Part shown: positions 1 to 5,297 of the stretch, in pieces | Numbering within the stretch: the stretch's first letter is position 1 | Layout of the letters: each line of letters opens with the position of its first letter | Assembly: GCA_018820005.1 (NCBI GenBank) | Contig: JAHJOS010000428.1 | Span: 1-6,889 of the forward strand | DNA: 6,889 bases | From: Alphaproteobacteria bacterium | GTDB lineage: Bacteria; Pseudomonadota; Alphaproteobacteria; Rhizobiales; Devosiaceae | Reading direction: 5' to 3' | The notes under the pieces: generated by a model | Told to the model about the DNA's origin: nothing | What the model saw: only the letters and a program-made list of their open reading frames with translations | Databases searched by the model: none | Program-made: the position numbers and the translations under genes

Positions 1-63
1 CCGGCGCCGGCCGAGGCGGCACCCCTGGATGCCCCCGCACCGGCGGAAACGCCCGCGCAGTAG
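1..63 (+). CDS. C-terminal end of an unidentified protein (partial, Pro/Ala-rich tail)
   Basis: Frame 1 is open from the first base and ends at TAG (61-63), giving about 20 residues dominated by Pro and Ala with a few acidic residues (ends ETPAQ). Low-complexity Pro/Ala tails of this kind are common flexible C-termini in GC-rich alphaproteobacteria and do not identify a family. A strong terminator begins 25 bases after the stop, which supports this as the true end of a + strand gene. In related genomes I recall hflK/hflC/degP-type genes lying near serB, so one of these is conceivable, but nothing visible proves it. The main body lies outside the window. Confidence is for the existence of a coding end, not for function. 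Confidence 0.55.
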   Translation, partial: PAPAEAAPLDAPAPAETPAQ

Positions 64-88
64 CGCGAGCTGACCGACCAGTCACAAT

Positions 89-119
89 AAAGCCGGCGCA
101 GGTGACTGCGCCGGCTTTT
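89..119. terminator. Rho-independent terminator, probably bidirectional
   Basis: An 11-bp perfect GC-rich stem (AGCCGGCGCAG, 91-101, with its complement 106-116), extended by two A:T pairs, closes on a GTGA loop (102-105) and runs into TTTT on the + strand. On the - strand the same hairpin is followed by TTTATTGT, so it can also stop transcripts coming out of the GNAT gene at 191. It separates the upstream + strand gene from the convergent serB-GNAT operon. Confidence 0.92.
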
Positions 120-120
120 C

Positions 121-190
121 TGTATCTGCCGGTTGGCGACATCAGCGGGCGGTCACCTGCAACGGCAAGACCGCAGCGCTGCAAACCAGG
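121..190. other. Short convergent intergenic stretch
   Basis: The 70 bases between the terminator and the GNAT stop codon hold no ORF with a convincing start and no further strong hairpin. The three tandem AGGTC copies described separately begin at its right edge (188). Confidence 0.5.
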
Positions 191-202
191 TCAGGTCAGG
201 TC
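188..202. repeat. Three tandem copies of AGGTC
   Basis: Positions 188-202 are three exact copies of a 5-base unit spanning the GNAT stop codon (TGA on the - strand at 193-191). Gain or loss of a unit would change the last residues and possibly the stop. Three copies can easily arise by chance. Confidence 0.6.
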
Positions 203-733
203 GGGCTTTGCGATTCGATAGAGCACGTGGGACCGCAGGGGATTGCCCATCGGCACATTGGGATGCTCGAAATCGGCTGCCAGGTCACGGTGCATGCCCA
301 GTTTTTCCATCACGCGCTGGCTGGGCCGGTTGATCTCAGCCGTGAATGCCGTGATTTCGTCGTGGCCGAGCACGTCGAAGGCATGGGCCAAAGACGCGCG
401 AGCCGCCTCGGGGGCATAGCCTTGGCCCCAGAATTGTTGTCCCAGCAGCCAGCCGATTTCGACGCGCGGCGATGTGGGGATGGCGAAAGCTATATTGGCT
501 GTGCCGGTCAGGCCGAGCAGCGCGCCGTCGGACTTGCGTTCGACGGCCATGAAATGGGCGGTACCGGCGGCATAGCCCGCGATCATCTTGTCGATCCATG
601 CATCGGCTTCTGCGCGGCTGCGGGTGGCAGGATAGTACCGCATGACATGTGGATCGCCCACGATGGCGGCAAAGGCGGGCCGATCGCCATCCTGCCATTG
701 TCGCAGGATCAGTCGCTCGGTCTCGATCCTCAT
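191..733 (-). CDS. GNAT family N-acetyltransferase, RimJ/RimL-like
   Basis: Predicted cytoplasmic acetyl-CoA-dependent N-acetyltransferase of 180 residues, the usual size for the RimJ/RimL (Acetyltransf_3) group. The N-terminus has the typical ETERLILRQW opening (4-13). The acetyl-CoA pyrophosphate-binding loop is Q100-FW-G103-Q-G105 in the segment after VEIGW (91-95), fitting Q/RxxGxG/A, and the late INRPSQRVMEKLGM segment (134-147) is the family's hallmark Asn/Ser plus EKLGM block. This family acetylates ribosomal-protein N-termini, small amines, antibiotics or amino acids; the substrate cannot be read from sequence. The ATG (733-731) overlaps the serB stop in ATGA, so translation is probably coupled to serB; only a weak purine-rich stretch (GAAGAAGA) precedes it. 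The C-terminus (PDLT) is encoded in the AGGTC tandem repeat. No signal peptide or membrane segment is seen. Confidence 0.9.
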   Translation of the reverse strand: MRIETERLILRQWQDGDRPAFAAIVGDPHVMRYYPATRSRAEADAWIDKMIAGYAAGTAHFMAVERKSDGALLGLTGTANIAFAIPTSPRVEIGWLLGQQFWGQGYAPEAARASLAHAFDVLGHDEITAFTAEINRPSQRVMEKLGMHRDLAADFEHPNVPMGNPLRSHVLYRIAKPDLT

Positions 734-1602
734 CGCACGATGTCTTCTTCGGTATAGCCCTGCAGATAGAGCAGGGCCGTCAGGTCGCCGTGGTCGATGC
801 GGATACCAGCCTCCGCCGCGACGGCGGGCTTGGCATGCAGCGCCACGCCAAAGCCGGCCACGCGGATCATGTCGAGGTCATTGGCGCCATCGCCCACGGC
901 CATGGTGCGGCTCAGCGGCAGATTGCGTTCAGCGGCCAGGGCCTCGAGGCGCTGCCGCTTGGTGCTCTTGTCGACGATGGGCTTGGTGACGGTGCCGGTC
1001 AGCCGGTCACCGTCGAACTCAAGGACATTGGCGATGGCCTCGTCAAAGCCAATGCGCTTGGCGAAGAAGTCGGCGAAATAGGTAAAGCCACCCGAGACCA
1101 GGGCGGTATAGGCGCCATAGGCTTTCATGGTCTGGATCAACGCACGGCCGCCGGCTGCCAGCGTGATCTGCTCGCGGCGCACTTCTTCGATCACCTTGCG
1201 CTCGAGCCCCTTGAGCAGGGCGACGCGGGTATCGAGGGCCGCCTCGAAATCGAGCTCGCCGCGCATGGCGCGGTCGGTGATATCGGCGACCTGTTCCTTG
1301 ATGCCCAGGGCGGCGGCCAGCTCGTCGATGCACTCCTGGTTGATCATGGTGGAATCCATGTCGGCCACCAGCACCGGCTTGCGGCGGCCTTCGGTGGGCA
1401 CCAGGGCCGCATCGACGCGGCGCGCGCCGATGACCTCGCGGGCCAGGGCCAGCGCGTCGGTTGACTTCGGCTCGATGATCTCGCAGGCAATGGAGTGGTT
1501 AAGCCAGTTGAGCTCACCCCCGGTTTGCTCTACCACCGCCGCGGCCAGCGCAGGGTCGAGTTCTGAATCGATGGGATTGGCGATGAGGCAAAGAACCGGC
1601 AT
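730..1602 (-). CDS. serB: Phosphoserine phosphatase SerB
   Basis: Catalyses the last step of L-serine synthesis, hydrolysing O-phosphoserine to serine and phosphate in the cytoplasm. It is a HAD-superfamily enzyme of 290 residues. Motif I is DMDST (81-85; D81 nucleophile, D83 acid/base), followed by the conserved INQECIDELA stretch; motif II is S170-GGF; the lysine region is VDKSTK (210-215); motif IV is GDGANDLDM (237-245) with Mg-binding D238 and D242. Residues 1-70 form the poorly conserved N-terminal regulatory-type region common in proteobacterial SerB. The frame is open far upstream (to 2667) but that part is antisense to miaA; the ATG at 1602 gives MPVLCLIANP and the family's normal length. 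Only a weak GAG eight bases upstream serves as ribosome binding site. It diverges from miaA by 24 bp and overlaps the GNAT start by 4 bp. Confidence 0.97.
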   Translation of the reverse strand: MPVLCLIANPIDSELDPALAAAVVEQTGGELNWLNHSIACEIIEPKSTDALALAREVIGARRVDAALVPTEGRRKPVLVADMDSTMINQECIDELAAALGIKEQVADITDRAMRGELDFEAALDTRVALLKGLERKVIEEVRREQITLAAGGRALIQTMKAYGAYTALVSGGFTYFADFFAKRIGFDEAIANVLEFDGDRLTGTVTKPIVDKSTKRQRLEALAAERNLPLSRTMAVGDGANDLDMIRVAGFGVALHAKPAVAAEAGIRIDHGDLTALLYLQGYTEEDIVR

Positions 1603-1613
1603 GTGGTCTACTC

Positions 1614-1620
1614 GGGGAGG
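1614..1620 (+). promoter_or_regulatory. Shine-Dalgarno that fixes the miaA start
   Basis: GGGGAGG lies six bases before GTG 1627-1629. The earlier in-frame GTG at 1603 lies upstream of this site, so 1627 is the better start. The site sits inside the 24-bp gap between the serB and miaA start codons. Confidence 0.8.
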
Positions 1621-1626
1621 AAAAGG

Positions 1627-2505
1627 GTGAAAGGCCGCAGGCGCGCCGTTCTGATAGCGGGTCCGACTGCCAGCGGCAAGTCGGCACTGGCGCTCGAGAT
1701 GGCGCGGGCGCAGGGCGGCGTGATCGTCAACGCCGATTCCATGCAGGTCTATGACACGCTTTCGGTCGTCACAGCCCGTCCGGGCGCCGATGAACTGGCG
1801 CAGGCCGAGCATCGTCTTTACGGCAGCGTGCCCGCCGCAACGCGCTATTCCACCGGGCAATGGCTGGCCGATGTGTCCGAGGTGATCGCAACCAGCGGCG
1901 ATGCCCCCCTGCTGTTCGTGGGCGGCACCGGGCTCTATTTCGATGCGCTGCTCAATGGCTTTGCCGATATTCCCGAGGTGCCTGCGGCTATCACAGCGCA
2001 AGTGCAGGCCGAGATTGGCGGTCTGGATGCCGATCAGCGGCTCAAGCTGCTGCAGCACGAAGACCCGTTGGCCGCCGAGCGCCTCAAAATCGTCGATCCA
2101 CAACGGCTGATCCGCGCCATCGCGGTCAAGCGCGCGACGGGGCGGGCCCTGTCGAGCTTTCAGGATGACAAGCAGTCTGGCGTGCTCGGCGATTTCGATG
2201 TCGAGCGCCTGGTGCTGGACCCCGACCGCGACGTGCTGCGTCAGCGCATTGCGCGGCGCTTTGCGGCCATGTTCAGTGGCGGCGCCGTGGCAGAAGTCGA
2301 GGCGTTGCGCGCGCTCGATCTTGATCCCGCCCTGCCGGTGGCCAAGGCCATTGGCGTGCGCGAGATCTCCGACTGGCTCGATGGCCGCATCGATGCCGAT
2401 GAGGCGGTGACGCTGTCCACTATCGCCACCCATCAATATGCCAAGCGGCAGCGCACCTGGTTTCGCAACCGCTTTGGCGACTGGCCTCGCCGGGGGCTGG
2501 TCTAG
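1627..2505 (+). CDS. miaA: tRNA dimethylallyltransferase MiaA
   Basis: Transfers the dimethylallyl group from DMAPP to N6 of A37 in tRNAs that read codons starting with U, the first step toward (ms2)i6A. With the GTG start it has 292 residues, normal for the family. Visible motifs: P-loop GPTASGKS (12-19); NADSMQVY (35-42) with the catalytic/tRNA-contact Asp-Ser-Met-Gln; TARP (49-52); GGTGLYF (99-105); the RLIRAIAVKRATGRALS block (160-176) equivalent to the family's RVxRALEVxxxTGxPLS; and QYAKRQRTWFRN (270-281) near the C-terminus. The GTG at 1627 is chosen over the GTG at 1603 because a strong GGGGAGG lies six bases before it. Its promoter must overlap the start of serB. Its stop TAG is in the CTAG shared with the convergent MATE gene, with no hairpin terminator visible between. 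Confidence 0.97.
   Translation: MKGRRRAVLIAGPTASGKSALALEMARAQGGVIVNADSMQVYDTLSVVTARPGADELAQAEHRLYGSVPAATRYSTGQWLADVSEVIATSGDAPLLFVGGTGLYFDALLNGFADIPEVPAAITAQVQAEIGGLDADQRLKLLQHEDPLAAERLKIVDPQRLIRAIAVKRATGRALSSFQDDKQSGVLGDFDVERLVLDPDRDVLRQRIARRFAAMFSGGAVAEVEALRALDLDPALPVAKAIGVREISDWLDGRIDADEAVTLSTIATHQYAKRQRTWFRNRFGDWPRRGLV
2502..2505. other. CTAG shared by two convergent stop codons
   Basis: The palindrome CTAG contains TAG on both strands: miaA ends at 2503-2505 and the MATE gene ends at 2504-2502. The two genes overlap tail to tail by four bases, and I see no hairpin with a T-run on either side within the coding ends. Confidence 0.95.
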
Positions 2506-3917
2506 CTGGCCATCCGCATCAGCCCCAGCCGCTCGCGCAGGGCAAAGCGAATGACCAGCACGATGGCGACGGCCAAGAGCCCCGATGCCAGCCCGATCCA
2601 GATGCCAACGCCACGCCAGCCCACCACGAACCCCAGCCAATAGCCGATCGGCAGCCCGATGAGCCAATAGCCCACGATGGCCGTTATCATGGGAATCTTG
2701 GTGTCGCTGAGCCCGCGCAGGGCGTGGGCGGCCACCACCTGGGCGCCGTCGGCAATCTGGAAGATACCGGCAACCACCAGATAGGTGGCCGCCAGCCCCA
2801 GAGCATTGGCATTGGCGGGCACGCGCGGATCAAGAAACAGCGCGGCGATCTGCGGGCCCAGGCTCAGGATCAGCACGCAGGTCATGATCATGAAGCCCAC
2901 GCCGAGCGCGAGGCCAGTCCAGCCTGCCTTGCGCACGCCCTCGGGGTCGCGCCGGCCATAGGCAATGCCGACACGTACCGTGGCGGCAATTCCCAGGCCG
3001 AGCGGCACCATGAAGGCCATCGATGCGGTCTGTAGGGCCACAGCATGGGCGGCCACTTCGTTGGTGCCCAACAGGCCCATCAGCAGGGCAGCGGCGGTGA
3101 ACAGGCTCACTTCAGCCAGCACGGTCAGGCCGATCGGGGTGCCGATGGCAAAGATCTGGCGGAAGCGGACCCAGTCCGGCTTCCAGAACCGGATCAGGAT
3201 ATGAAAGCGGCGGAAGCGACGGTGGGTCAGCACAAACCCCAGCATGGCCGCGAACATCAGCAGATTGGTCAGAACGGTCGCCACCGCCGAGCCGCGCAGC
3301 TCGAGGCGCGGAAAGCCGAAATGGCCAAAGATCAGCAGGTAGTTGACCCCCGCGTTGAACACCACGCCTACCACGGTAATCACCAGGATGATGCGGGTGG
3401 AATCAAAGGCGGACAGCAGCGAGCGCAATGCCACCATGCCCATGGCCGGGTAGAGCATCCAGACGGCCGTGTGAATATAGCCCTCGGCCAGTCGGGTCGC
3501 GTCGGGGTCCTGACCAAGCGCGGTGAAAATGGCCCCGACTTGCCACAGCAGCGGAACAAGCAGTGTTGAAATGACGATGGCCGCCCACATGCCCTGGCGC
3601 ACCACGCGCCGTACCGCCTTGATATCGCGGGCGCCACGCGCCTGCGCCACCAGGGGCGCCACAGCGCCCACGATGCCGAAGCCGCCCACGAGGAAGGGCA
3701 TCAAAAAGGTCGACGCCAGCGTGCCGGCGGCCAGATATTGCGGTCCCAGCCAGCCCGTCATGATGACATCGGTGGTGGTCAACGCATTTTGCGCCAATTG
3801 GGCAATCACCAGCGGCCAGGCCAGCACCAGGGTGGCGCGCAGTTCCGCGCCCCAGCTCAATAGGGGGTTGCCCGGCCGCATGGGCTCAGGCGACACAACC
3901 GTTACTTGCTCACTCAT
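2502..3917 (-). CDS. MATE family efflux transporter (NorM-like)
   Basis: Inner-membrane multidrug and toxic-compound extrusion protein, 471 residues, matching the family's usual 450-480 and expected 12 membrane helices in two homologous halves. Seen in order: a charged 25-residue start; helix 1 ending in WPLVIAQLAQNALTTTDVIMTGWLG (34-58), whose WP..IAQ...N....D pattern is the MATE helix 1/2 signature; repeated hydrophobic segments; the second-half counterpart IGTPIGLTVLAEVSLF (258-273); and HALRGLSDTKIPM (398-410), the LRGxxDTxxPM signature. MATE proteins exchange Na+ or H+ for organic cations or metabolites; the coupling ion and substrate are not decided here. The start at 3917 has AGGA nine bases upstream; the frame is open to 4376 but that extension is antisense to the DUF423 gene. 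It diverges from DUF423 and converges on miaA. Confidence 0.95.
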   Translation of the reverse strand: MSEQVTVVSPEPMRPGNPLLSWGAELRATLVLAWPLVIAQLAQNALTTTDVIMTGWLGPQYLAAGTLASTFLMPFLVGGFGIVGAVAPLVAQARGARDIKAVRRVVRQGMWAAIVISTLLVPLLWQVGAIFTALGQDPDATRLAEGYIHTAVWMLYPAMGMVALRSLLSAFDSTRIILVITVVGVVFNAGVNYLLIFGHFGFPRLELRGSAVATVLTNLLMFAAMLGFVLTHRRFRRFHILIRFWKPDWVRFRQIFAIGTPIGLTVLAEVSLFTAAALLMGLLGTNEVAAHAVALQTASMAFMVPLGLGIAATVRVGIAYGRRDPEGVRKAGWTGLALGVGFMIMTCVLILSLGPQIAALFLDPRVPANANALGLAATYLVVAGIFQIADGAQVVAAHALRGLSDTKIPMITAIVGYWLIGLPIGYWLGFVVGWRGVGIWIGLASGLLAVAIVLVIRFALRERLGLMRMAS

Positions 3918-3955
3918 CTTGAAATGTCCTACTCGCAACAGATGCTCTAGCCTGA

Positions 3956-3971
3956 TCCGCCCGCGGGCGGA
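3956..3971. repeat. 16-bp perfect palindrome between divergent MATE and DUF423 genes
   Basis: TCCGCCCGCGGGCGGA equals its own reverse complement and lies about midway in the 93-bp gap, 39 bases before the MATE start and 40 before the DUF423 start. Its placement suits a dimeric regulator controlling one or both genes, but a chance palindrome in GC-rich DNA or a role as RNA hairpin is possible. No convincing -35/-10 pair was found in either direction here. Confidence 0.6.
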
Positions 3972-4010
3972 AGGCTTGCGGGCACAGTGGTTTGGCGACG
4001 GGGACTGGTG

Positions 4011-4394
4011 ATGAACACGACAATGACGACGGCGCAGCGGGTCACCCTGCTGTTGGCCGGACTGATCGGTGCGGCGGGCGTGATGGCGGCGGCTGGTGCC
4101 TCGCATGGCGGCGAATCGCGCAATCTGTCGGCCATCGCCAGCGTTTGCCTGGCGCATGGGCCGGCGCTTTTGGCCCTGGCGCTGATGGCGCACGGCGCCT
4201 TGCTGACGCGCGCCGGATTGCTGCTGGCGATTGGTACGGCGATCTTTGCGGCAGACCTGGGCGTGCGCGAAGCACTGGGCCACGGCCTGTTTCCGCTGGC
4301 GGCGCCTATCGGGGGCGGGGCCATGATTATTGCGTGGTTGTTGCTGGCATTTGCGGCAATTGTGGCCGGCCGCCATAAATCCGGCTCTTTCTAG
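4011..4394 (+). CDS. DUF423 family small membrane protein
   Basis: A 127-residue inner-membrane protein of unknown function. Four hydrophobic segments are visible at about 11-30, 42-62, 67-83 and 99-119, which is the DUF423 (YgdD-like) topology. Family marks include GAAGVMAAAGASHGG (20-34), corresponding to the GAxGVxxxAxAAH block; CLAHGPALLALAL (46-58), corresponding to the HxxALLAL block; and PLAAPIGGGAMIIAWLLLA (95-113), corresponding to the conserved TPxGGxxxxxGW end. No catalytic residues are known for the family. The ATG at 4011 is preferred over the GTG at 3987: GGGGA lies six bases before it and the protein then starts at family length. It diverges from the MATE gene. The glycine-zipper gene begins 68 bp downstream on the same strand with no terminator between, so cotranscription is possible. 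The stop TAG is in a CTAG. Confidence 0.85.
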   Translation: MNTTMTTAQRVTLLLAGLIGAAGVMAAAGASHGGESRNLSAIASVCLAHGPALLALALMAHGALLTRAGLLLAIGTAIFAADLGVREALGHGLFPLAAPIGGGAMIIAWLLLAFAAIVAGRHKSGSF

Positions 4395-4462
4395 CGTGAA
4401 GTGATTTGTTAATAAACATGCAGTGGGGCAGTGTGCCCGAACTGTTCAACGGGAGTACCACC

Positions 4463-4735
4463 ATGCATAAGATCCTCATTCTCGCCGCCACTGTTCTTTC
4501 CCTGGCCGCTTGCACCACCACCCAGCAGGGCGCTGCCGTGGGTGCTGGCGCAGGTGCTATCGTTGGCGCTGCCGCCGGCGGCACCATTCTGAGCACTGCC
4601 GTTGGTGCAGGCGTTGGTGGCGTGGTCGGCGCTGCTGCCGGCAGCATGGTTGGCCGTGTCGATGGCAACAGCAATGTCTGCGTCTACCAGCGTCGCGATG
4701 GCAGCCAGTACCGCGATACCTGCCCGCGCGGCTGA
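4463..4735 (+). CDS. Small glycine-zipper lipoprotein
   Basis: A 90-residue predicted lipoprotein. Residues 1-16 form a short signal peptide (MHK followed by a hydrophobic core) ending in lipobox L14-A-A-C17, so Cys17 would be lipidated and the mature protein would be about 74 residues, probably in the outer membrane because residue +2 is Thr, not Asp. Residues 23-64 are a glycine-zipper domain rich in GxxxG-type spacing (GAGAGAIVGAAAGG and a second block ending in GSMVG), as in SlyB/OsmB-like proteins. The short tail after residue 65 has two cysteines (73 and 87), polar residues and a CVYQRRDGSQY segment. Function is unknown; relatives affect envelope integrity. GGGAG seven bases before the ATG fixes the start, rejecting the upstream extension from 4406. 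A terminator follows about 50 bases after the stop. Confidence 0.88.
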   Translation: MHKILILAATVLSLAACTTTQQGAAVGAGAGAIVGAAAGGTILSTAVGAGVGGVVGAAAGSMVGRVDGNSNVCVYQRRDGSQYRDTCPRG

Positions 4736-4745
4736 TTGTGGCCGG

Positions 4746-4765
4746 TTGGCATGATTGCATGCCGA
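4746..4765 (+). repeat. Small inverted repeat after the lipoprotein gene
   Basis: GGCATG and CATGCC (4748-4753 and 4758-4763) surround an ATTG loop, with one wobble and one A:T pair outside. It has no T-run, so it is not a classic terminator; it may protect the 3' end or be incidental. Confidence 0.45.
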
Positions 4766-4786
4766 TACAGTCCCTGAATTGACATG

Positions 4787-4827
4787 CACCCGGCCCGGAG
4801 AATTCTCCTGGCTGGGTGTTTTGTTTT
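4787..4827 (+). terminator. Rho-independent terminator of the DUF423/lipoprotein unit
   Basis: A long stem runs from CACCC (4787-4791) to GGGTG (4814-4818), with an inner GCC:GGC, one C/T mismatch and GGAG:CTCC around an AATT loop (4801-4804). It is followed by TTTTGTTTT (4819-4827). Orientation and T-run fit transcripts from the + strand. Confidence 0.9.
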
Positions 4828-4842
4828 GCCCCGCAAATAGTC

Positions 4843-4871
4843 TTGAATTTCTGGCGGATAGCCGCCATATT
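4843..4871 (+). promoter_or_regulatory. Candidate sigma-70-type promoter for the cold-shock gene
   Basis: TTGAAT (4843-4848) and CATATT (4866-4871) are separated by 17 bases and each match the consensus at four of six positions. It follows directly after the upstream terminator, where a new promoter is expected. The predicted transcript start near 4878 would leave a leader of about 150 nt. Inferred from sequence only. Confidence 0.5.
4852..4867. repeat. Inverted repeat in the promoter spacer (TGGCGG-N4-CCGCCA)
   Basis: Two perfect 6-bp arms flank ATAG and occupy most of the spacer between the candidate -35 and -10, the second arm touching the -10. This is a classic place for an operator; it could also be a hairpin remnant followed by the AT-rich TATTTT. 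Confidence 0.5.
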
Positions 4872-4877
4872 TTAGGT

Positions 4878-5026
4878 CTACGACACTGTCTCGCGCTATC
4901 TGAACGACCGGTCCAACCGGAAACTTGGCTATCTCCTGATCTGTGAATCGTTAGGCCGGACCCGCGTTGGGTTCGATTTCAACCGTTAGCCGCTGCAGCG
5001 GCACCACTTCGTGAGGACTGAGTTCC
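4878..5026 (+). promoter_or_regulatory. Probable structured 5' leader of the cold-shock gene
   Basis: About 150 bases without a gene lie between the candidate promoter and the cold-shock start. They contain several short self-complementary parts: CCGGT/ACCGG around a CCA loop (4908-4920), GGTT/AACC or the alternative GTTG/CAAC between 4966 and 4984, and a 14-bp perfect palindrome (4989-5002) ending ten bases before the GAGGA ribosome binding site (5013-5017). Long structured leaders that act as RNA thermosensors are established for enterobacterial cspA; that this leader acts the same way is inference, and no Rfam-type family is recognised. Confidence 0.45.
4989..5002. repeat. 14-bp perfect palindrome just upstream of the cspA ribosome binding site
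   Basis: GCCGCTGCAGCGGC is its own reverse complement; as RNA it can form a 5-bp GC stem with a TGCA loop close enough to influence access to the ribosome binding site. Confidence 0.6.
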
Positions 5027-5242
5027 ATGGCTGCCATCACCGGTACCGTCAAATTCTTCAACACCACCAAGGGCTTCGGCTTCATCTCGCCCGAGAGCGG
5101 CGGGAAGGATGCCTTCGTGCATATCTCTGCGGTTCAGCGTTCAGGCCTGCAGGGCCTCTATGAAGGCGACAAGGTAACCTACGAGCTCGAGACCGGCCGC
5201 GACGGCAAGGAGTCTGCAACCAATCTGACGCTGCTGAGCTAA
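5027..5242 (+). CDS. cspA: Cold-shock domain protein, CspA family
   Basis: A 71-residue single cold-shock domain protein, a five-strand beta barrel that binds single-stranded RNA/DNA and melts mRNA secondary structure. RNP1 is K15-GFGFI (15-20) and RNP2 is DAFVHIS (28-34), giving the nucleic-acid-stacking aromatics F18, F20, F30 and H32. The start is TGTVKFFN, with Phe where enterobacterial CspA has Trp, as is frequent in alphaproteobacterial copies. Start ATG 5027 has GAGGA (5013-5017) nine bases upstream. The gene is monocistronic: a terminator lies upstream (4787-4827) and another downstream (5273-5297). The long leader hints at post-transcriptional control. Alphaproteobacteria carry several csp paralogues, so which one this is, and whether it is cold-induced, cannot be told. 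Confidence 0.96.
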   Translation: MAAITGTVKFFNTTKGFGFISPESGGKDAFVHISAVQRSGLQGLYEGDKVTYELETGRDGKESATNLTLLS

Positions 5243-5272
5243 GCTCTGCACCGTTTCGGTTGCGCGTATTCG

Positions 5273-5297
5273 AAGGGCCCCACGGGGCCCTTTTTTG
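5273..5297 (+). terminator. Rho-independent terminator of the cold-shock gene
   Basis: AAGGGCCC (5273-5280) pairs with GGGCCCTT (5285-5292) around a CACG loop, followed by an uninterrupted T-run (5291-5296). It begins 31 bases after the cspA stop. It also shows that the open frame running into the NUDIX gene from 5260 is not coding at its start. Confidence 0.95.

Noticed and set aside
227..757. 176-residue + strand ORF opposite the GNAT gene
   Set aside because: Shadow frame; the acetyl-CoA-binding motifs are all on the - strand.
649..1464. 271-residue + strand ORF opposite serB
   Set aside because: Antisense shadow in GC-rich DNA; its Gly/His/Gln-rich sequence matches no family, while the - strand has all SerB motifs.
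1603..2667. Long N-terminal extension of the serB frame, making a 645-residue protein
   Set aside because: It lies entirely antisense to miaA, has low-complexity His/Gly/Arg-rich composition, and the SerB family starts at MPVLCL (1602).
3045..3569. 174-residue + strand ORF opposite the MATE gene
   Set aside because: Composition is dominated by Gln, His and Gly, typical of the complement of membrane-protein codons; no motif or ribosome binding site.
3918..4376. Long N-terminal extension of the MATE frame, making a 624-residue protein
   Set aside because: It is antisense to the DUF423 gene and rich in Arg/Gln/His; the ATG at 3917 has its own AGGA site and gives the family's normal length.
4404..4417. 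AT-rich patch with TTAATAAAC as a promoter for the lipoprotein gene
   Set aside because: No acceptable -35 box at 16-18 bases; the match to a -10 is only about three of six.
4755..4946. 63-residue ORF between the lipoprotein and cspA
   Set aside because: It spans a terminator and the candidate promoter, with no recognisable protein features.
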